A stretch of DNA of 48,905 bases from Burkholderiales bacterium (GCA_022841375.1 JALHRQ010000022.1:1-48905), one strand, 5' to 3'. Numbered from the stretch's first letter, positions 1-8,447 are shown. The notes: a model not told the origin generated them from the letters alone. Numbers and translations are program-made.

Positions 1-237
1 ATGCAGCACTTCAGCGGCCGCAGGCTGCCGTGCCAGCAGCGCCCGGTACGCCGCCTCCGCTTCATCCAGCTTTCCCTGCCGATGTAAATCCACACCCCGC
101 TCAAACTCCGCCTGCAGCAAACCCGCCTCATCTCCGGCTTCCGGCTCATCCATGCCGTGACCTGCCTGCTGCGCGGATTTCCCGCGCAGGCGCCCCCACC
201 AGTTCAATAATCCCCCTTGATTACGGCCCTCAGACAC
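1..237 (-). CDS. TPR-repeat protein, N-terminal fragment (cut by window edge)
   Basis: The frame is open from a GTG at 237 to base 1, giving 79 codons, and the gene continues beyond the left edge. The GTG is preceded by a good ribosome site (AAGGTGAT), and a TAA lies three codons upstream in the same frame. Residues about 44-79 read as a tetratricopeptide helix pair (FERGVDLHRQGKLDEAEAAY). The N-terminus (NWWGRLRGK, then an acidic stretch) resembles in style the start of the large TPR protein just upstream at 297-2951. This is therefore probably a second TPR paralogue in the same operon, 59 bp after the first. Its full function cannot be seen. Confidence 0.75.
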   Translation of the reverse strand, partial: MSEGRNQGGLLNWWGRLRGKSAQQAGHGMDEPEAGDEAGLLQAEFERGVDLHRQGKLDEAEAAYRALLARQPAAAEVLH

Positions 238-296
238 GGCATCACCTTAGTTTCGGAACATTGCGCGGCACAAGAACAGAACGGTAAAAAGCGGCC

Positions 297-2951
297 CTAG
301 CGATCGCCGGAATCCGCACTCCGGCTCCGGCTACATTCTGTAATAAATGCCGGGAGCTTCTCCTGGATGCGGGCTAGCGGACCCGACCAATCGCCCGGAC
401 TATCCTGCCTGAACAAACGCATGCTCGGATACCACGCACTGCTCCCGGAATCGCGGAACCAGTACCATAGCAGCGCATCGCCCCGGGGAAGCAGCGTCCA
501 CACCGGAATATCCAGCGCGCCGGCGAAATGCACGGTGCTGTTGCTGGTCGAGATCACCAGATCCATGGCCGCCACCTGCGCGGCAAATGCATCAAGATCC
601 TTCAGCGAATCGACCGTATCGTCGGTGTGCAGTTTCACCCCTGTATCCCGCTCCAGTGCTGCGATTTCATCCGCGCAATCGCCATACTGCAAATTGACAA
701 AGCTGGCACCCGGTATTTTCAGCAACGGTGCCAAAGCGGTTAGCTGCAGACTTTTTCTTGTACCAACTTTGTAGTTACTGCTGCGCCACGAGATGCCAAT
801 CACCGGCCCCCCGCCCCCCGATCCGCGGTAACGGTCCCTGAACGCTGCAACCCGGGCTGCATCGGGTTTCAAATAAGGGCCTTGCCACTTGAAGTCCTCA
901 TGACTCGCACGCAACCAGCGGCACAAAGAACCCAGCGGACTTTGCCAATGCGTACCCTTTGCCGCCGGATGCACCTGATCGCTGCGCATGACCACCTGTG
1001 CCTGCGGAAATGACCGGGTCAGCAGCGGCACCAGCCTGGCCTCGCATTCCATCACCAGACGCGGACCTCGCGCCAGCAAGTCGGGAATCAAACCGGCATA
1101 CAGGATGACATCGCCCACGCCCTGCTCCTGCCAGACCACCATACTCTTTCCATCGAATGATTCGCCCTGCCATGGCACCTGCGGGGATTGATGGCGCAAG
1201 GCATTGAACCCCTTCATCTGCCAGCGCCGCTCATAACCCTCCCATCCCTCCTTCAATCTCCCCCGGGACAAACAGAACAGTCCAAAGTTGTATTGCGCAA
1301 AATCATTCTCGGGGTCGATTGCCAGAGCGGCGCGATAGCAGTCTTCAGCCTCGTCGAAACGTTCCACTTCGTGCAGCAGCAACGCCAGATTGGTCAGGTT
1401 GCCGGCGCTTTCCGGTTGCAGCGTCAGGGCACGACGGTAGGCCGTCTCGGCTTCAATCACACGGCCGGTTTCCTTGTACAGCGTGCCAAGGCGATTACAG
1501 GCATCCGCCAGATCGGGTTGCAATTCCAGGGCACGGACGAGCATCGCCTCCGCCTCTGCAAACTGGGTGATTTCCAACAGCAAGCCCGCAAGGTTGTAGT
1601 GTGCGGCGGCGGAACCGGGATCCAGTGCAAGCGCCTTGCGAAAAAGAGTTTCCGCCTCCACCAACCGCCCCCCGCCATGCAGCAAGGCGCCGAAATTGCC
1701 GCAGGCCTCGGGATATTCAGGCCTCAGCTCCAGCGCACGACGGTAGGCCGCTTCAGCTTCGGCGTTGCGATTGGTCCGGCAAAACAGATTGGCAAGATTA
1801 AAGTGGGCAACTGCGTTGTCCGCAGTCAGGGAAATCACGCGCTGATGCGCAGTTTCCGCTTCTTCCATCCGATCCGTTTGCTCCAGAAGCATGCCGAGGT
1901 TGCTCAAGGCCTTTGCAAAATCGGGTTTTAATGCCAGAGCCTCTCTGTAGGCCGCTTCCGCCTCATTTTGCCGACCAATACTTCTGAATAAATTACCCAG
2001 ATTATTGTGGGCATCAACATAATCAGGCTGCAAATCAAGGGCACGGCGATACGCCTGCTCGCCCTCGGAAAAGCGACCTGTGGCCGTGCAAAGATTGCCC
2101 AAACTGTTGAACGCTACTGCAAAATCGGGCTGCAATTCCAAGGCCTGCCGGTAAGCCGCCTCCGCCTCGGCAAAACGACCCGTTTTCTGCAGCAGTTGCC
2201 CCAGATTGCAATGTACTGCCGCTGAACCGGGCTGCATGACAAGGGCTTGCCGGTACGCCGACTCTGCTTCTGCATGCCGGCCCATGCCGGCCAGCAGATT
2301 GCCCAAATTGTTGCAAGCATCGGTAAACAAAGGACGTAGCGCCAATGCGCTTCGATAAGCTTCAACCGCCTCAGCATCCCGCCCCAACTCGACCAGCAAC
2401 GCGCCCAGTTTGAAATAAACATCCGCGTCATCGGGCAACAACTGGAGCGCCGCACGGAATGACTGCTCGGCTTCGCCCCTCCGTCCGGCATTGAGCAGCG
2501 CATCACCGAGCGCACCATGGGCTGCCGCATTTTCCGGAGCGAGGCGCAAGACCTCGCGCCGTGCAGCGATCGCTTCCTCACGCCGTCCCTGCCCGTCAAG
2601 CACCATTGCGAGATTGCTGAAATATTCCGGGAATGGTTTCAGCAGGAGCGACTGCCTGATCAATTTTTCGGCCCGCTGAAGATCGCCTGCCTGTCCATGA
2701 CTGACGCCCAGAAAGTGCAACGCCGGCGCATGGTCGGGCGTGTGCTCCAGTAGCTGGAGATAGGCGGCTTGCGCTTCCGAGATGCGGCCGGCCTGATGCG
2801 CAGCAAATGCGTCCTCAAACGCGCGGTCTGCGGCATCCACTCCACCATCGGCACCCTTAAAGGAATCGGGTACGGGAATGCGATCGCGTTGCGAATCCCC
2901 GGCTTTTCTGCCCGTTACTGCGTGCCACGCATCCCGCAACAGCTTCTTCAT
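297..2951 (-). CDS. Large TPR protein with C-terminal glycosyltransferase-like domain
   Basis: The 884-residue protein has about 16 consecutive 34-residue TPR units from roughly residue 45 to 590, many with the same core (EAEAAYRRALELQPD). A C-terminal domain of about 260 residues follows. It starts with the GWEGYERRW junction and contains EQGVGDVILYAG and GISWRSSNYKVGTRKSLQL, as in TPR proteins that carry a glycosyltransferase-9/OGT-like fold. No signal peptide is evident. The domain suggests sugar transfer onto protein or surface glycan, but donor and acceptor are unknown. The proximity of pilin genes and an O-antigen-ligase-like gene makes a surface glycosylation role plausible (inference). 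It begins 10 bp after the small upstream gene and is followed by another TPR gene. The near-identical repeats make internal recombination possible. Confidence 0.85.
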   Translation of the reverse strand: MKKLLRDAWHAVTGRKAGDSQRDRIPVPDSFKGADGGVDAADRAFEDAFAAHQAGRISEAQAAYLQLLEHTPDHAPALHFLGVSHGQAGDLQRAEKLIRQSLLLKPFPEYFSNLAMVLDGQGRREEAIAARREVLRLAPENAAAHGALGDALLNAGRRGEAEQSFRAALQLLPDDADVYFKLGALLVELGRDAEAVEAYRSALALRPLFTDACNNLGNLLAGMGRHAEAESAYRQALVMQPGSAAVHCNLGQLLQKTGRFAEAEAAYRQALELQPDFAVAFNSLGNLCTATGRFSEGEQAYRRALDLQPDYVDAHNNLGNLFRSIGRQNEAEAAYREALALKPDFAKALSNLGMLLEQTDRMEEAETAHQRVISLTADNAVAHFNLANLFCRTNRNAEAEAAYRRALELRPEYPEACGNFGALLHGGGRLVEAETLFRKALALDPGSAAAHYNLAGLLLEITQFAEAEAMLVRALELQPDLADACNRLGTLYKETGRVIEAETAYRRALTLQPESAGNLTNLALLLHEVERFDEAEDCYRAALAIDPENDFAQYNFGLFCLSRGRLKEGWEGYERRWQMKGFNALRHQSPQVPWQGESFDGKSMVVWQEQGVGDVILYAGLIPDLLARGPRLVMECEARLVPLLTRSFPQAQVVMRSDQVHPAAKGTHWQSPLGSLCRWLRASHEDFKWQGPYLKPDAARVAAFRDRYRGSGGGGPVIGISWRSSNYKVGTRKSLQLTALAPLLKIPGASFVNLQYGDCADEIAALERDTGVKLHTDDTVDSLKDLDAFAAQVAAMDLVISTSNSTVHFAGALDIPVWTLLPRGDALLWYWFRDSGSSAWYPSMRLFRQDSPGDWSGPLARIQEKLPAFITECSRSRSADSGDR

Positions 2952-2961
2952 CGGGGTGACG

Positions 2962-3282
2962 TTACGTTTTCTGCCTTACCGGTGTAATCGCCAGCATGAG
3001 ATCGTGGGTCATGATATCCACAAATTCCTGATCATAACCAGCATCCAGCAGCGCCCATTTGAAAGTGTTTCCCAAATGCGCCTTTTTAAACCAGTTGATT
3101 TTGTGCATCCGCGCAAAAGCGGCCGCGCGCGACACGATGGCGTCGTGCGTATTGCGCATGCGCTCGGGCGTTGCTTTTTTGGCGGGTCCGGGCGGCGGCG
3201 GAAACCGTTCGATGAGGTCGCCGGCAAGCGTACGGGCAAATTCGTCAACTTCTTTGGTATCAAACCAAGTCAGAATGGACAT
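2962..3282 (-). CDS. Small conserved-looking protein of unknown function
   Basis: This encodes 106 residues beginning MSILTWFDTKEV. The frame stays open 23 codons further upstream, but the internal ATG at 3282 is preferred because the protein-like composition starts there; its ribosome site is weak. The product is soluble and helical, with a proline run (PPPPGP) near residue 30 and a Trp/Lys/His-rich middle (KINWFKKAHLGNTFKWALLDAGYD). I recognise no domain, signal peptide or membrane segment. It ends 10 bp before the large TPR gene, so the two are probably co-transcribed. Function unknown. Confidence 0.65.
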   Translation of the reverse strand: MSILTWFDTKEVDEFARTLAGDLIERFPPPPGPAKKATPERMRNTHDAIVSRAAAFARMHKINWFKKAHLGNTFKWALLDAGYDQEFVDIMTHDLMLAITPVRQKT

Positions 3283-3452
3283 CGCTCGTTCAATTAGTCG
3301 GGTTGATGAGACGTTGCTGACATTCGGTGGCACTTGATCGGCAGGGCACACCGTTAATAAAGTGATCGGCTTGATCCGCAGCGCGGTACAACTTTACCAT
3401 TATATGCCACCCATATCGACGATTAACCGGATTAAGAATCTGATCGCTGAAG

Positions 3453-4940
3453 TTACGGCCTGATCCACCCCTGCGTCCAGAACCGCGGCTGCAGGATCTC
3501 ATTTTCAATGTGCACATCAAAAAACATTTTCTGTTGTACTAATAAATCGTCAATTTCAGGTGCCGCGCACCAAACGCTCACGGTCGCCGCAAAAATAACC
3601 GTCAGTGCCAACAGCGACCGTTCTGTTGTACCGATAATATGTATTGGCTTTAAGTGCCACATCACTCCCATAGCCCAACCGGCAAGCAGCACCAGCAACA
3701 TCTGGCTGACCGGCATGACCAAAACACCGTCGACCATCGCCTGTGCCGAGGCCCCGGTGAGTGCGGCCAGTAAAGCAACGCGAAAAATCTGCGCTTTGTC
3801 ATCATCCTGCGCTGCGGTGCGCCGCACGTAAGCCGCCAGAGACAAGCCGCCGGCGGCCCACAGACCGATCAACAGCAGCGTTGCTGGAACGCCCCATTCC
3901 GCGAGCCACTGCAGCACTGCATTGTGCGGATGCGCCCCAATCACTTTGGCCCAATACGCAAAGTGCATCGGACCAACACCCAACCAGGGATGATCCCGGA
4001 CGAATTGCCATGCCAATGACCAAATTACTTCGCGGAGTGATAGCGAAATGATGTCCCCCGTTCGATGTAAAAATGACACCGGCAGATCAAGGAGTTGCGG
4101 CACGCCCAAAACGAAAAGGAAGTAACACATCAAACCGCTCAGAAATCCGCCGAGCTGCCAGATTGCCCATTTGCGACCGCATCTACCACCAAACCACCAT
4201 GCAGCAATAATTCCGGCCGTAAGTGCGACCCAGGTTCCGCGCGTACCTGACCCAATCGCCAGCATCCACCAGATTGCCGGAATGCTCCCCAAAAGCACAA
4301 GTCGCAACCGGGTCGCTCCCCAGTACAGTGCCGGCAATAGCAGGAATGGCAGCAGCATGGTCTGCACATGTGCGAAAAAGCGGATGTTCGAAAAGCCGGT
4401 ATAGAGTTCGCGTATGTCAAAGCCCAGCCCATACACCGGGCCGACCAGCAACATCAGCCCGTATATGCCGCAGGTCGTCACCGTATAGGCGAGCGCGGTG
4501 CTGAAGCACAACAGGACCAGCATCATGTCAATCTGCTCGCCAAGTTCCCGGCGGGCAGCGGCTACTGCAAGGGCGGTAGTCAATAACAATACTGACATCC
4601 CCCACTCCAGCAGCGCCCAGCGCGGCAACGGTGCCTGTATCGCCGAAATAATACCCAGGGCGAAAACAGCGCCCAACGCCCATCGGCTCCAGCGCGGCAA
4701 AGCTGCCCACGCGTCTGCTAAAGAGAATTTCGCCCTGGATCCGATCAATACCAGCACCAGCAGACTGATGACCGCCATTTGAGCAATTCTCTGGCCGTCA
4801 TGCCAGGCCAGCTTTACCGCAAAATCGACATTGGGCGCCAGGAATACATAACCGGCAACCGCGATCAACGGCCACGAAACAGGACGCCGCAAGACCGTCA
4901 ACCATCTCGCGAGGTTATTGCTCAGATAATTAATGAACAT
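3453..4940 (-). CDS. O-antigen ligase / pilin oligosaccharyltransferase-like membrane protein
   Basis: The 495-residue protein is almost entirely hydrophobic, with about 11-12 predicted membrane segments and a short C-terminal tail. It has the Wzy_C/WaaL-type periplasmic loop (SGTRGTW around residue 230; HPHNAVLQWLAEWGVP near residue 320), including the conserved His and Arg region of O-antigen ligases and PglL/PilO-type O-oligosaccharyltransferases. These enzymes move a lipid-linked glycan to LPS core or to a protein in the periplasm. It lies directly downstream of two type IV pilin genes, the usual place for a pilin-specific transferase (TfpO/PglL), so pilin glycosylation is my preferred reading. 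WaaL or Wzy is the alternative. Both pilin copies end in strong terminators, so it likely has its own promoter. No strong ribosome site precedes the ATG. Confidence 0.8.
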   Translation of the reverse strand: MFINYLSNNLARWLTVLRRPVSWPLIAVAGYVFLAPNVDFAVKLAWHDGQRIAQMAVISLLVLVLIGSRAKFSLADAWAALPRWSRWALGAVFALGIISAIQAPLPRWALLEWGMSVLLLTTALAVAAARRELGEQIDMMLVLLCFSTALAYTVTTCGIYGLMLLVGPVYGLGFDIRELYTGFSNIRFFAHVQTMLLPFLLLPALYWGATRLRLVLLGSIPAIWWMLAIGSGTRGTWVALTAGIIAAWWFGGRCGRKWAIWQLGGFLSGLMCYFLFVLGVPQLLDLPVSFLHRTGDIISLSLREVIWSLAWQFVRDHPWLGVGPMHFAYWAKVIGAHPHNAVLQWLAEWGVPATLLLIGLWAAGGLSLAAYVRRTAAQDDDKAQIFRVALLAALTGASAQAMVDGVLVMPVSQMLLVLLAGWAMGVMWHLKPIHIIGTTERSLLALTVIFAATVSVWCAAPEIDDLLVQQKMFFDVHIENEILQPRFWTQGWIRP

Positions 4941-5039
4941 TGAGATCTAAATTACCGTCGGCGGCCGTTATCACTGAACGATTTGCGACTGTCCGGACCG
5001 TTCAGCTTCTTCGCCAAACAGAATCGTAAAAATCAGCAC

Positions 5040-5064
5040 AAAAAAAACCCCGGCGAACCGGGGT
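5040..5064 (-). terminator. Rho-independent terminator of pilin copy 1
   Basis: On the minus strand a CCCCGG-TTCG-CCGGGG hairpin with a stable tetraloop is followed by eight T. It starts 23 bp past the pilin stop codon and is identical to the terminator of copy 2. Confidence 0.92.
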
Positions 5065-5086
5065 TCTTGCAACAACAGACGATGGA

Positions 5087-5524
5087 TCAGGTGCCCACGC
5101 CGGTTTTCGATTTGCCGCAACCCGTACCCGAGTTGGCAAAGCTCCAGGTCACGGACGTGGTGCCCGCTCCAGGGGTCATGGTCACGGTGCAGTCGCCCAC
5201 GCCGGGGGTGCCGACGATGACGATGGCGCCGGTAGTAGCGGTTTGCGTCAGTGCGGAGATTTGGCCACCAATCGCGGGGAACGTAGCGCCGGTCGCGCTG
5301 ATCACCTGGGCCGACGTGTCACACAGCGTGATGAAGCCGTTGTTGTTTTGCAGACATTCAGCAATTGCGGTCTTGTACGACTGAACGCGGGCAATGTTGT
5401 CCTGCCACTTCGCGCGCGTGATGTAGTCCTGATACTGCGGAATGGCAATCGCTGCCAGAATGCCGATAATCGCAACCACGATCATCAGTTCGATCAGCGT
5501 GAAGCCTTTTTGCATATTTCTCAT
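5087..5524 (-). CDS. pilA: Type IV major pilin, copy 1
   Basis: The 145-residue prepilin has a seven-residue leader (MRNMQKG) cut before Phe by the PilD peptidase. The class IVa N-terminus follows ([20 protein letters not shown], with Glu5 of the mature protein), which forms the membrane and filament-core helix. Four cysteines in the globular domain could form two disulfides, the last near the C-terminus (GTGCGK). The start at 5524 is chosen over an in-frame upstream ATG because AGGAGT lies just before it and the leader has the normal length. The protein is identical to copy 2. A sigma-54 promoter lies about 60 bp upstream, and transcription ends at a strong terminator. It forms the pilus fibre, probably powered by a PilB-type motor and possibly modified by the O-antigen-ligase-like neighbour. 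Confidence 0.95.
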   Translation of the reverse strand: MRNMQKGFTLIELMIVVAIIGILAAIAIPQYQDYITRAKWQDNIARVQSYKTAIAECLQNNNGFITLCDTSAQVISATGATFPAIGGQISALTQTATTGAIVIVGTPGVGDCTVTMTPGAGTTSVTWSFANSGTGCGKSKTGVGT

Positions 5525-5584
5525 TTGTCGATACTCCTTAAAATTAATCAGGGGGTTAGCATTAAGTAACCGCCCCACCAAAGA

Positions 5585-5600
5585 TGCAAGTGTCGTGCCA
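5585..5600 (-). promoter_or_regulatory. Sigma-54 promoter of pilin copy 1
   Basis: The minus strand reads TGGCAC-GACAC-TTGC, an exact match to the -24/-12 consensus TGGCAC-N5-TTGC. The predicted start of transcription leaves an untranslated leader of about 50 nt before the ATG at 5524. Sigma-54 plus PilR control is the established mode for type IVa pilins in many proteobacteria. Confidence 0.88.
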
Positions 5601-5756
5601 CCTCAGGCAGTTGAACAGCTGACCCAGAAGATTATTTCAAATAATTGATTTGTATAGACAATCGTACACGATGGAAAAATAAGATGCCCGAAAAAGTTCT
5701 GATTTATCCACGATACGGAATTCAAAAACAGATTGCATACAATAAGGGGGAGGATG

Positions 5757-5771
5757 TGGCAATTATTGTCA
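5757..5771. promoter_or_regulatory. Candidate upstream activator (PilR-type) site, copy 1
   Basis: TGGCAATTATTGTCA is an imperfect inverted repeat about 160 bp upstream of the sigma-54 promoter. The same sequence with one change, giving a perfect palindrome, occurs at the equivalent place before copy 2 (6713-6727). It is retained although the surrounding DNA has diverged. Half-sites contain TGTC, the core described for PilR binding in Pseudomonas; assignment to PilR is inference. Confidence 0.5.
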
Positions 5772-5822
5772 TGTGCGCCCGGACAGCCGTGTCCGAACAT
5801 GCCGATGCCGACTTTACTTTGT

Positions 5823-5905
5823 GAAGGATCCGGGACATTGATTTGAGCCATACCGATAACTACTTTGCCCATTTCTCTTAAAACTTCTCCCACATGAACC
5901 AATCA
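5823..5905 (-). pseudogene. Decayed copy of the 3' end of the HD-GYP gene
   Basis: This segment aligns, with one- to two-base gaps and roughly 70% identity by eye, to 6805-6885 inside the HD-GYP gene, including a 16-base exact match (CTTCTCCCACATGAAC). In the matching frame it reads FMWEKF-stop-EKWAK-stop against FMWEKVYEKYAKEF in the intact gene. It is non-functional and marks the far end of a tandem duplication that also copied the pilin gene. A 99-codon open frame crosses it in another phase and is not considered a gene. Confidence 0.7.
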
Positions 5906-6008
5906 GGTTACAGCGGTCCCCAAGTTCGCCGCACGTTATCACTGTAACGATCTGCGACTGTCCGGATCGTTCAGCTTCTTCGCCAAACAGAATCGTAAAA
6001 ATCAGCAC

Positions 6009-6033
6009 AAAAAAAACCCCGGCGAACCGGGGT
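6009..6033 (-). terminator. Rho-independent terminator of pilin copy 2
   Basis: It has the same CCCCGG-TTCG-CCGGGG hairpin and eight-T tail as at copy 1, 23 bp past the stop codon. It should separate transcription of copy 2 from copy 1. Confidence 0.92.
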
Positions 6034-6055
6034 TCTTGCAACAACAGACGATGGA

Positions 6056-6493
6056 TCAGGTGCCCACGCCGGTTTTCGATTTGCCGCAACCCGTACCCGA
6101 GTTGGCAAAGCTCCAGGTCACGGACGTGGTGCCCGCTCCAGGGGTCATGGTCACGGTGCAGTCGCCCACGCCGGGGGTGCCGACGATGACGATGGCGCCG
6201 GTAGTAGCGGTTTGCGTCAGTGCGGAGATTTGGCCACCAATCGCGGGGAACGTAGCGCCGGTCGCGCTGATCACCTGGGCCGACGTGTCACACAGCGTGA
6301 TGAAGCCGTTGTTGTTTTGCAGACATTCAGCAATTGCGGTCTTGTACGACTGAACGCGGGCAATGTTGTCCTGCCACTTCGCGCGCGTGATGTAGTCCTG
6401 ATACTGCGGAATGGCAATCGCTGCCAGAATGCCGATAATCGCAACCACGATCATCAGTTCGATCAGCGTGAAGCCTTTTTGCATATTTCTCAT
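6056..6493 (-). CDS. pilA: Type IV major pilin, copy 2
   Basis: The 145-residue prepilin is identical in sequence to copy 1, with leader MRNMQKG, mature [10 protein letters not shown] and four cysteines. The ribosome site is AGGAGT, seven bases before the ATG. This copy lies closest to the HD-GYP gene and has its own sigma-54 promoter, with a one-base deviation from consensus, and a perfect palindromic upstream site. Because the proteins are identical, the two genes can differ only in expression. The duplication may raise dosage, provide differently regulated supplies of one pilin, or keep a recombination partner. Both copies appear intact. Confidence 0.95.
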   Translation of the reverse strand: MRNMQKGFTLIELMIVVAIIGILAAIAIPQYQDYITRAKWQDNIARVQSYKTAIAECLQNNNGFITLCDTSAQVISATGATFPAIGGQISALTQTATTGAIVIVGTPGVGDCTVTMTPGAGTTSVTWSFANSGTGCGKSKTGVGT

Positions 6494-6557
6494 TTGTCGA
6501 TACTCCTAGAAGTTGGGGTCAGGCATTTAGCAGGAATTAATCTGCTGTCACTTGCTA

Positions 6558-6573
6558 TGCAAAGGGTGTACCA
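6558..6573 (-). promoter_or_regulatory. Sigma-54 promoter of pilin copy 2
   Basis: The minus strand reads TGGTAC-ACCCT-TTGC, matching TGGCAC-N5-TTGC with one substitution in the -24 element. It sits 65 bp upstream of the ATG, aligned with the copy 1 promoter. The substitution suggests a strength different from copy 1. Confidence 0.75.
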
Positions 6574-6711
6574 ACCCGCAGCAGTTAAAAGGTCCTGCTC
6601 GCAAAGCAATGTTAATTATCTGATTTATATAGAATTTTTATAGCGGACGTGTCAGGAAATTAGCAGGGATGCGCACTTAAATACGCAGAGGAATAGCTGA
6701 GGGGTCAGGAA

Positions 6712-6728
6712 ATGACAATTATTGTCAT
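6712..6728. promoter_or_regulatory. Candidate upstream activator (PilR-type) palindrome, copy 2
   Basis: ATGACAATTATTGTCAT is a perfect 17-base palindrome about 145 bp upstream of the sigma-54 promoter, in the short gap after the HD-GYP stop codon. Its near twin is at 5757-5771. Position and symmetry fit an enhancer site for a sigma-54 activator dimer; PilR is the likely candidate but is not encoded here. Confidence 0.55.
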
Positions 6729-6770
6729 ATCACGGGACTAAAACTGCGACCTTATTCAACCGCCCGGATC

Positions 6771-8387
6771 TTAGCCGGGGGGCGGCGCATAGCCCGGTAT
6801 TTTTGACGGATCAACGTCATCGATCTGTTCCGGACCGAGAAACTCCTTCGCGTATTTCTCGTACACCTTCTCCCACATGAACACATCGAACAGATCGGGA
6901 TCGATGTGGCCGTTCAACTTGAATTTGCCCAGTATGGTCAGCGACTCGGTCAGCGTCTTGCCTTTCTTGTACGGCCGGTCTTTCGCAGTCAATGCCTCAA
7001 AAATGTCGGCAATGCCCATGCAGCGTGCCTGCACCGACATCTGCTCCCGCTTGAGACCGCGCGGATAACCCTTGCCGTCCATCCGTTCATGGTGCCCGCC
7101 GGCGTACTCCGGAACATGGCGCAGATGTTTGGGCCACGGCAGTGACTCCAGCATTTGAATGGTGACTTCGATGTGATGATTGATGATCTGGCGCTCTGCC
7201 GCGGTCAGCGTGCCGGCACGAATGGTCAGGTTATCCACTTCTTCAACCGTCAGAAAATCCACCGTCTTGCCGCCGGCCTCGCACCAGCGATACCGGGTGG
7301 AAATCGCCCTGACCCGCGCAATATCTTCGTCGCTCATCGTCTCGCCGCCGATATTGGCACGACGCAGAAATTCCCGGTCATCCTCGATGTCTTTCAACAG
7401 CGACCGGGTGACGGATTCGCTTGCTGCGCCCGTCAGCATCGCAATCTGGGCGTCGCGCCGGACAATTTCGAATCGGGTATCGACTAGATCGATACGGTCA
7501 TAAATCGTCTGCAGCTTGGTCGCCTTGTCGACCACATGCACCGGCGTCGTCACCTTGCCGCAATCGTGCAGCAATCCGGCAATCTTCAGTTCGTAGCGAT
7601 CGCGATCGCTCATCGAAAAATTGCTGAGCGGCCCCGATTTGCAGTTGTTGACGGCGTCGGCCAGCATCATTGTCAGCGTCGGCACGCGCTCGCAATGCCC
7701 GCCGGTATAGGGCGATTTGTCGTCGATCGCGGCGTTGATCATCTGGATGAATGATTCAAACAGGGTTTCCAGATGATTAATCAACAACCGGTTGGTCAGT
7801 GCAATCGCCGCCTGCGACGCCAGAGACTCGGCAAGCTGCTGGTCTTCATCGGAAAACGCCACAACCTTGCCGGTATTCCGGTCCTTGGCATTGATCAACT
7901 GCAGCACGCCGATGATTTCCTCTTCGTGATTCTTCATCGGCACGGTGAGGAAGGATGTGGATCGATAACCGGTCTTTTTGTCGAAATTCTTGGTGCCGGA
8001 AAAATCAAAACCCGCTTCAGTGTAGGCATCCGACACGTTGACCGAACGGTCATGATGCACGGCATACGCCGCAACCATACTGAGAACCGGTTTGCCATCC
8101 TTGTCGAACAGATTGACGGGGTAAAACGGTATGTCGACGCCGCTGGTGCCGCCCATGGCAATCCCCAGCGAGTCGTTGCGCATGATTTCAAAGCGCAGCG
8201 ACTGCTCATCCGTCATGCGGTAGAGGGTGCCGCCGTCGGCATTGGTAATACTTTTGGCGGCAATCAGGATCGCCTCCAGCAGGCGATTGATATCGCGCTC
8301 CTTGGAGAGCGCCACCCCGATGCGCAGCAGTTCGCCCAGGCGGTGTGTCAGTTCCCCCTGGGGCGAAGGGGCTTGCATGCGATTCAT
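6771..8387 (-). CDS. GAF and HD-GYP domain c-di-GMP phosphodiesterase
   Basis: The 538-residue soluble protein has a GAF domain at about residues 17-200 and an HD-GYP domain at about 205-500. The catalytic elements are present: His231, the HDCGK pair at 274-278 and the full HHERMDGKGYP signature at 432-442. The family hydrolyses c-di-GMP to pGpG or GMP, using a di- or tri-iron/manganese centre. The GAF domain would sense a small ligand; it resembles the GAF of the adjacent PilB-like ATPase (both contain a KTGYR-type strand followed by VGVLQLIN/VGVVQIIN-like text). It lies 60 bp downstream of that ATPase and immediately upstream of the pilins, so control of pilus function by c-di-GMP turnover is likely. 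Its 3' end is partly duplicated at 5823-5905. Confidence 0.93.
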   Translation of the reverse strand: MNRMQAPSPQGELTHRLGELLRIGVALSKERDINRLLEAILIAAKSITNADGGTLYRMTDEQSLRFEIMRNDSLGIAMGGTSGVDIPFYPVNLFDKDGKPVLSMVAAYAVHHDRSVNVSDAYTEAGFDFSGTKNFDKKTGYRSTSFLTVPMKNHEEEIIGVLQLINAKDRNTGKVVAFSDEDQQLAESLASQAAIALTNRLLINHLETLFESFIQMINAAIDDKSPYTGGHCERVPTLTMMLADAVNNCKSGPLSNFSMSDRDRYELKIAGLLHDCGKVTTPVHVVDKATKLQTIYDRIDLVDTRFEIVRRDAQIAMLTGAASESVTRSLLKDIEDDREFLRRANIGGETMSDEDIARVRAISTRYRWCEAGGKTVDFLTVEEVDNLTIRAGTLTAAERQIINHHIEVTIQMLESLPWPKHLRHVPEYAGGHHERMDGKGYPRGLKREQMSVQARCMGIADIFEALTAKDRPYKKGKTLTESLTILGKFKLNGHIDPDLFDVFMWEKVYEKYAKEFLGPEQIDDVDPSKIPGYAPPPG

Positions 8388-8447
8388 CGACTGGCCTGGG
8401 ATATGCGGGTTACTCGGGGGTTGCTCTTGGGCAGTTGGCGGCGATGA

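Larger units (their letters stand above)
4966..5538. repeat. Pilin direct repeat, copy 1 (homogenised part)
   Basis: This stretch matches 5934-6507. Across the pilin coding region, ribosome site and terminator hairpin I see no base difference. Three differences (one inserted base, one T/C, one C/T) fall in the distal 55 bp beyond the terminator. Identity stops abruptly just upstream of the AGGAGTATCG ribosome site. It is the well-preserved part of a larger, roughly 0.97 kb tandem duplication. Confidence 0.93.
5934..6507. repeat. Pilin direct repeat, copy 2 (homogenised part)
   Basis: This is the partner of 4966-5538, covering the distal flank, terminator, entire pilin coding sequence and ribosome site. 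Upstream of 6507 the two copies remain recognisably related but much diverged (for example GATTT.TATAGA at 5647 and 6621). Confidence 0.93.

Noticed and set aside
1300-2600. DNA repeats of about 102 bp
   Set aside because: They encode successive TPR units of one protein and need no separate repeat or mobile element explanation.
5603-5902. 99-codon frame between the pilin genes
   Set aside because: It crosses the pilin promoter and the decayed HD-GYP fragment in a different phase, so the frame is accidental.
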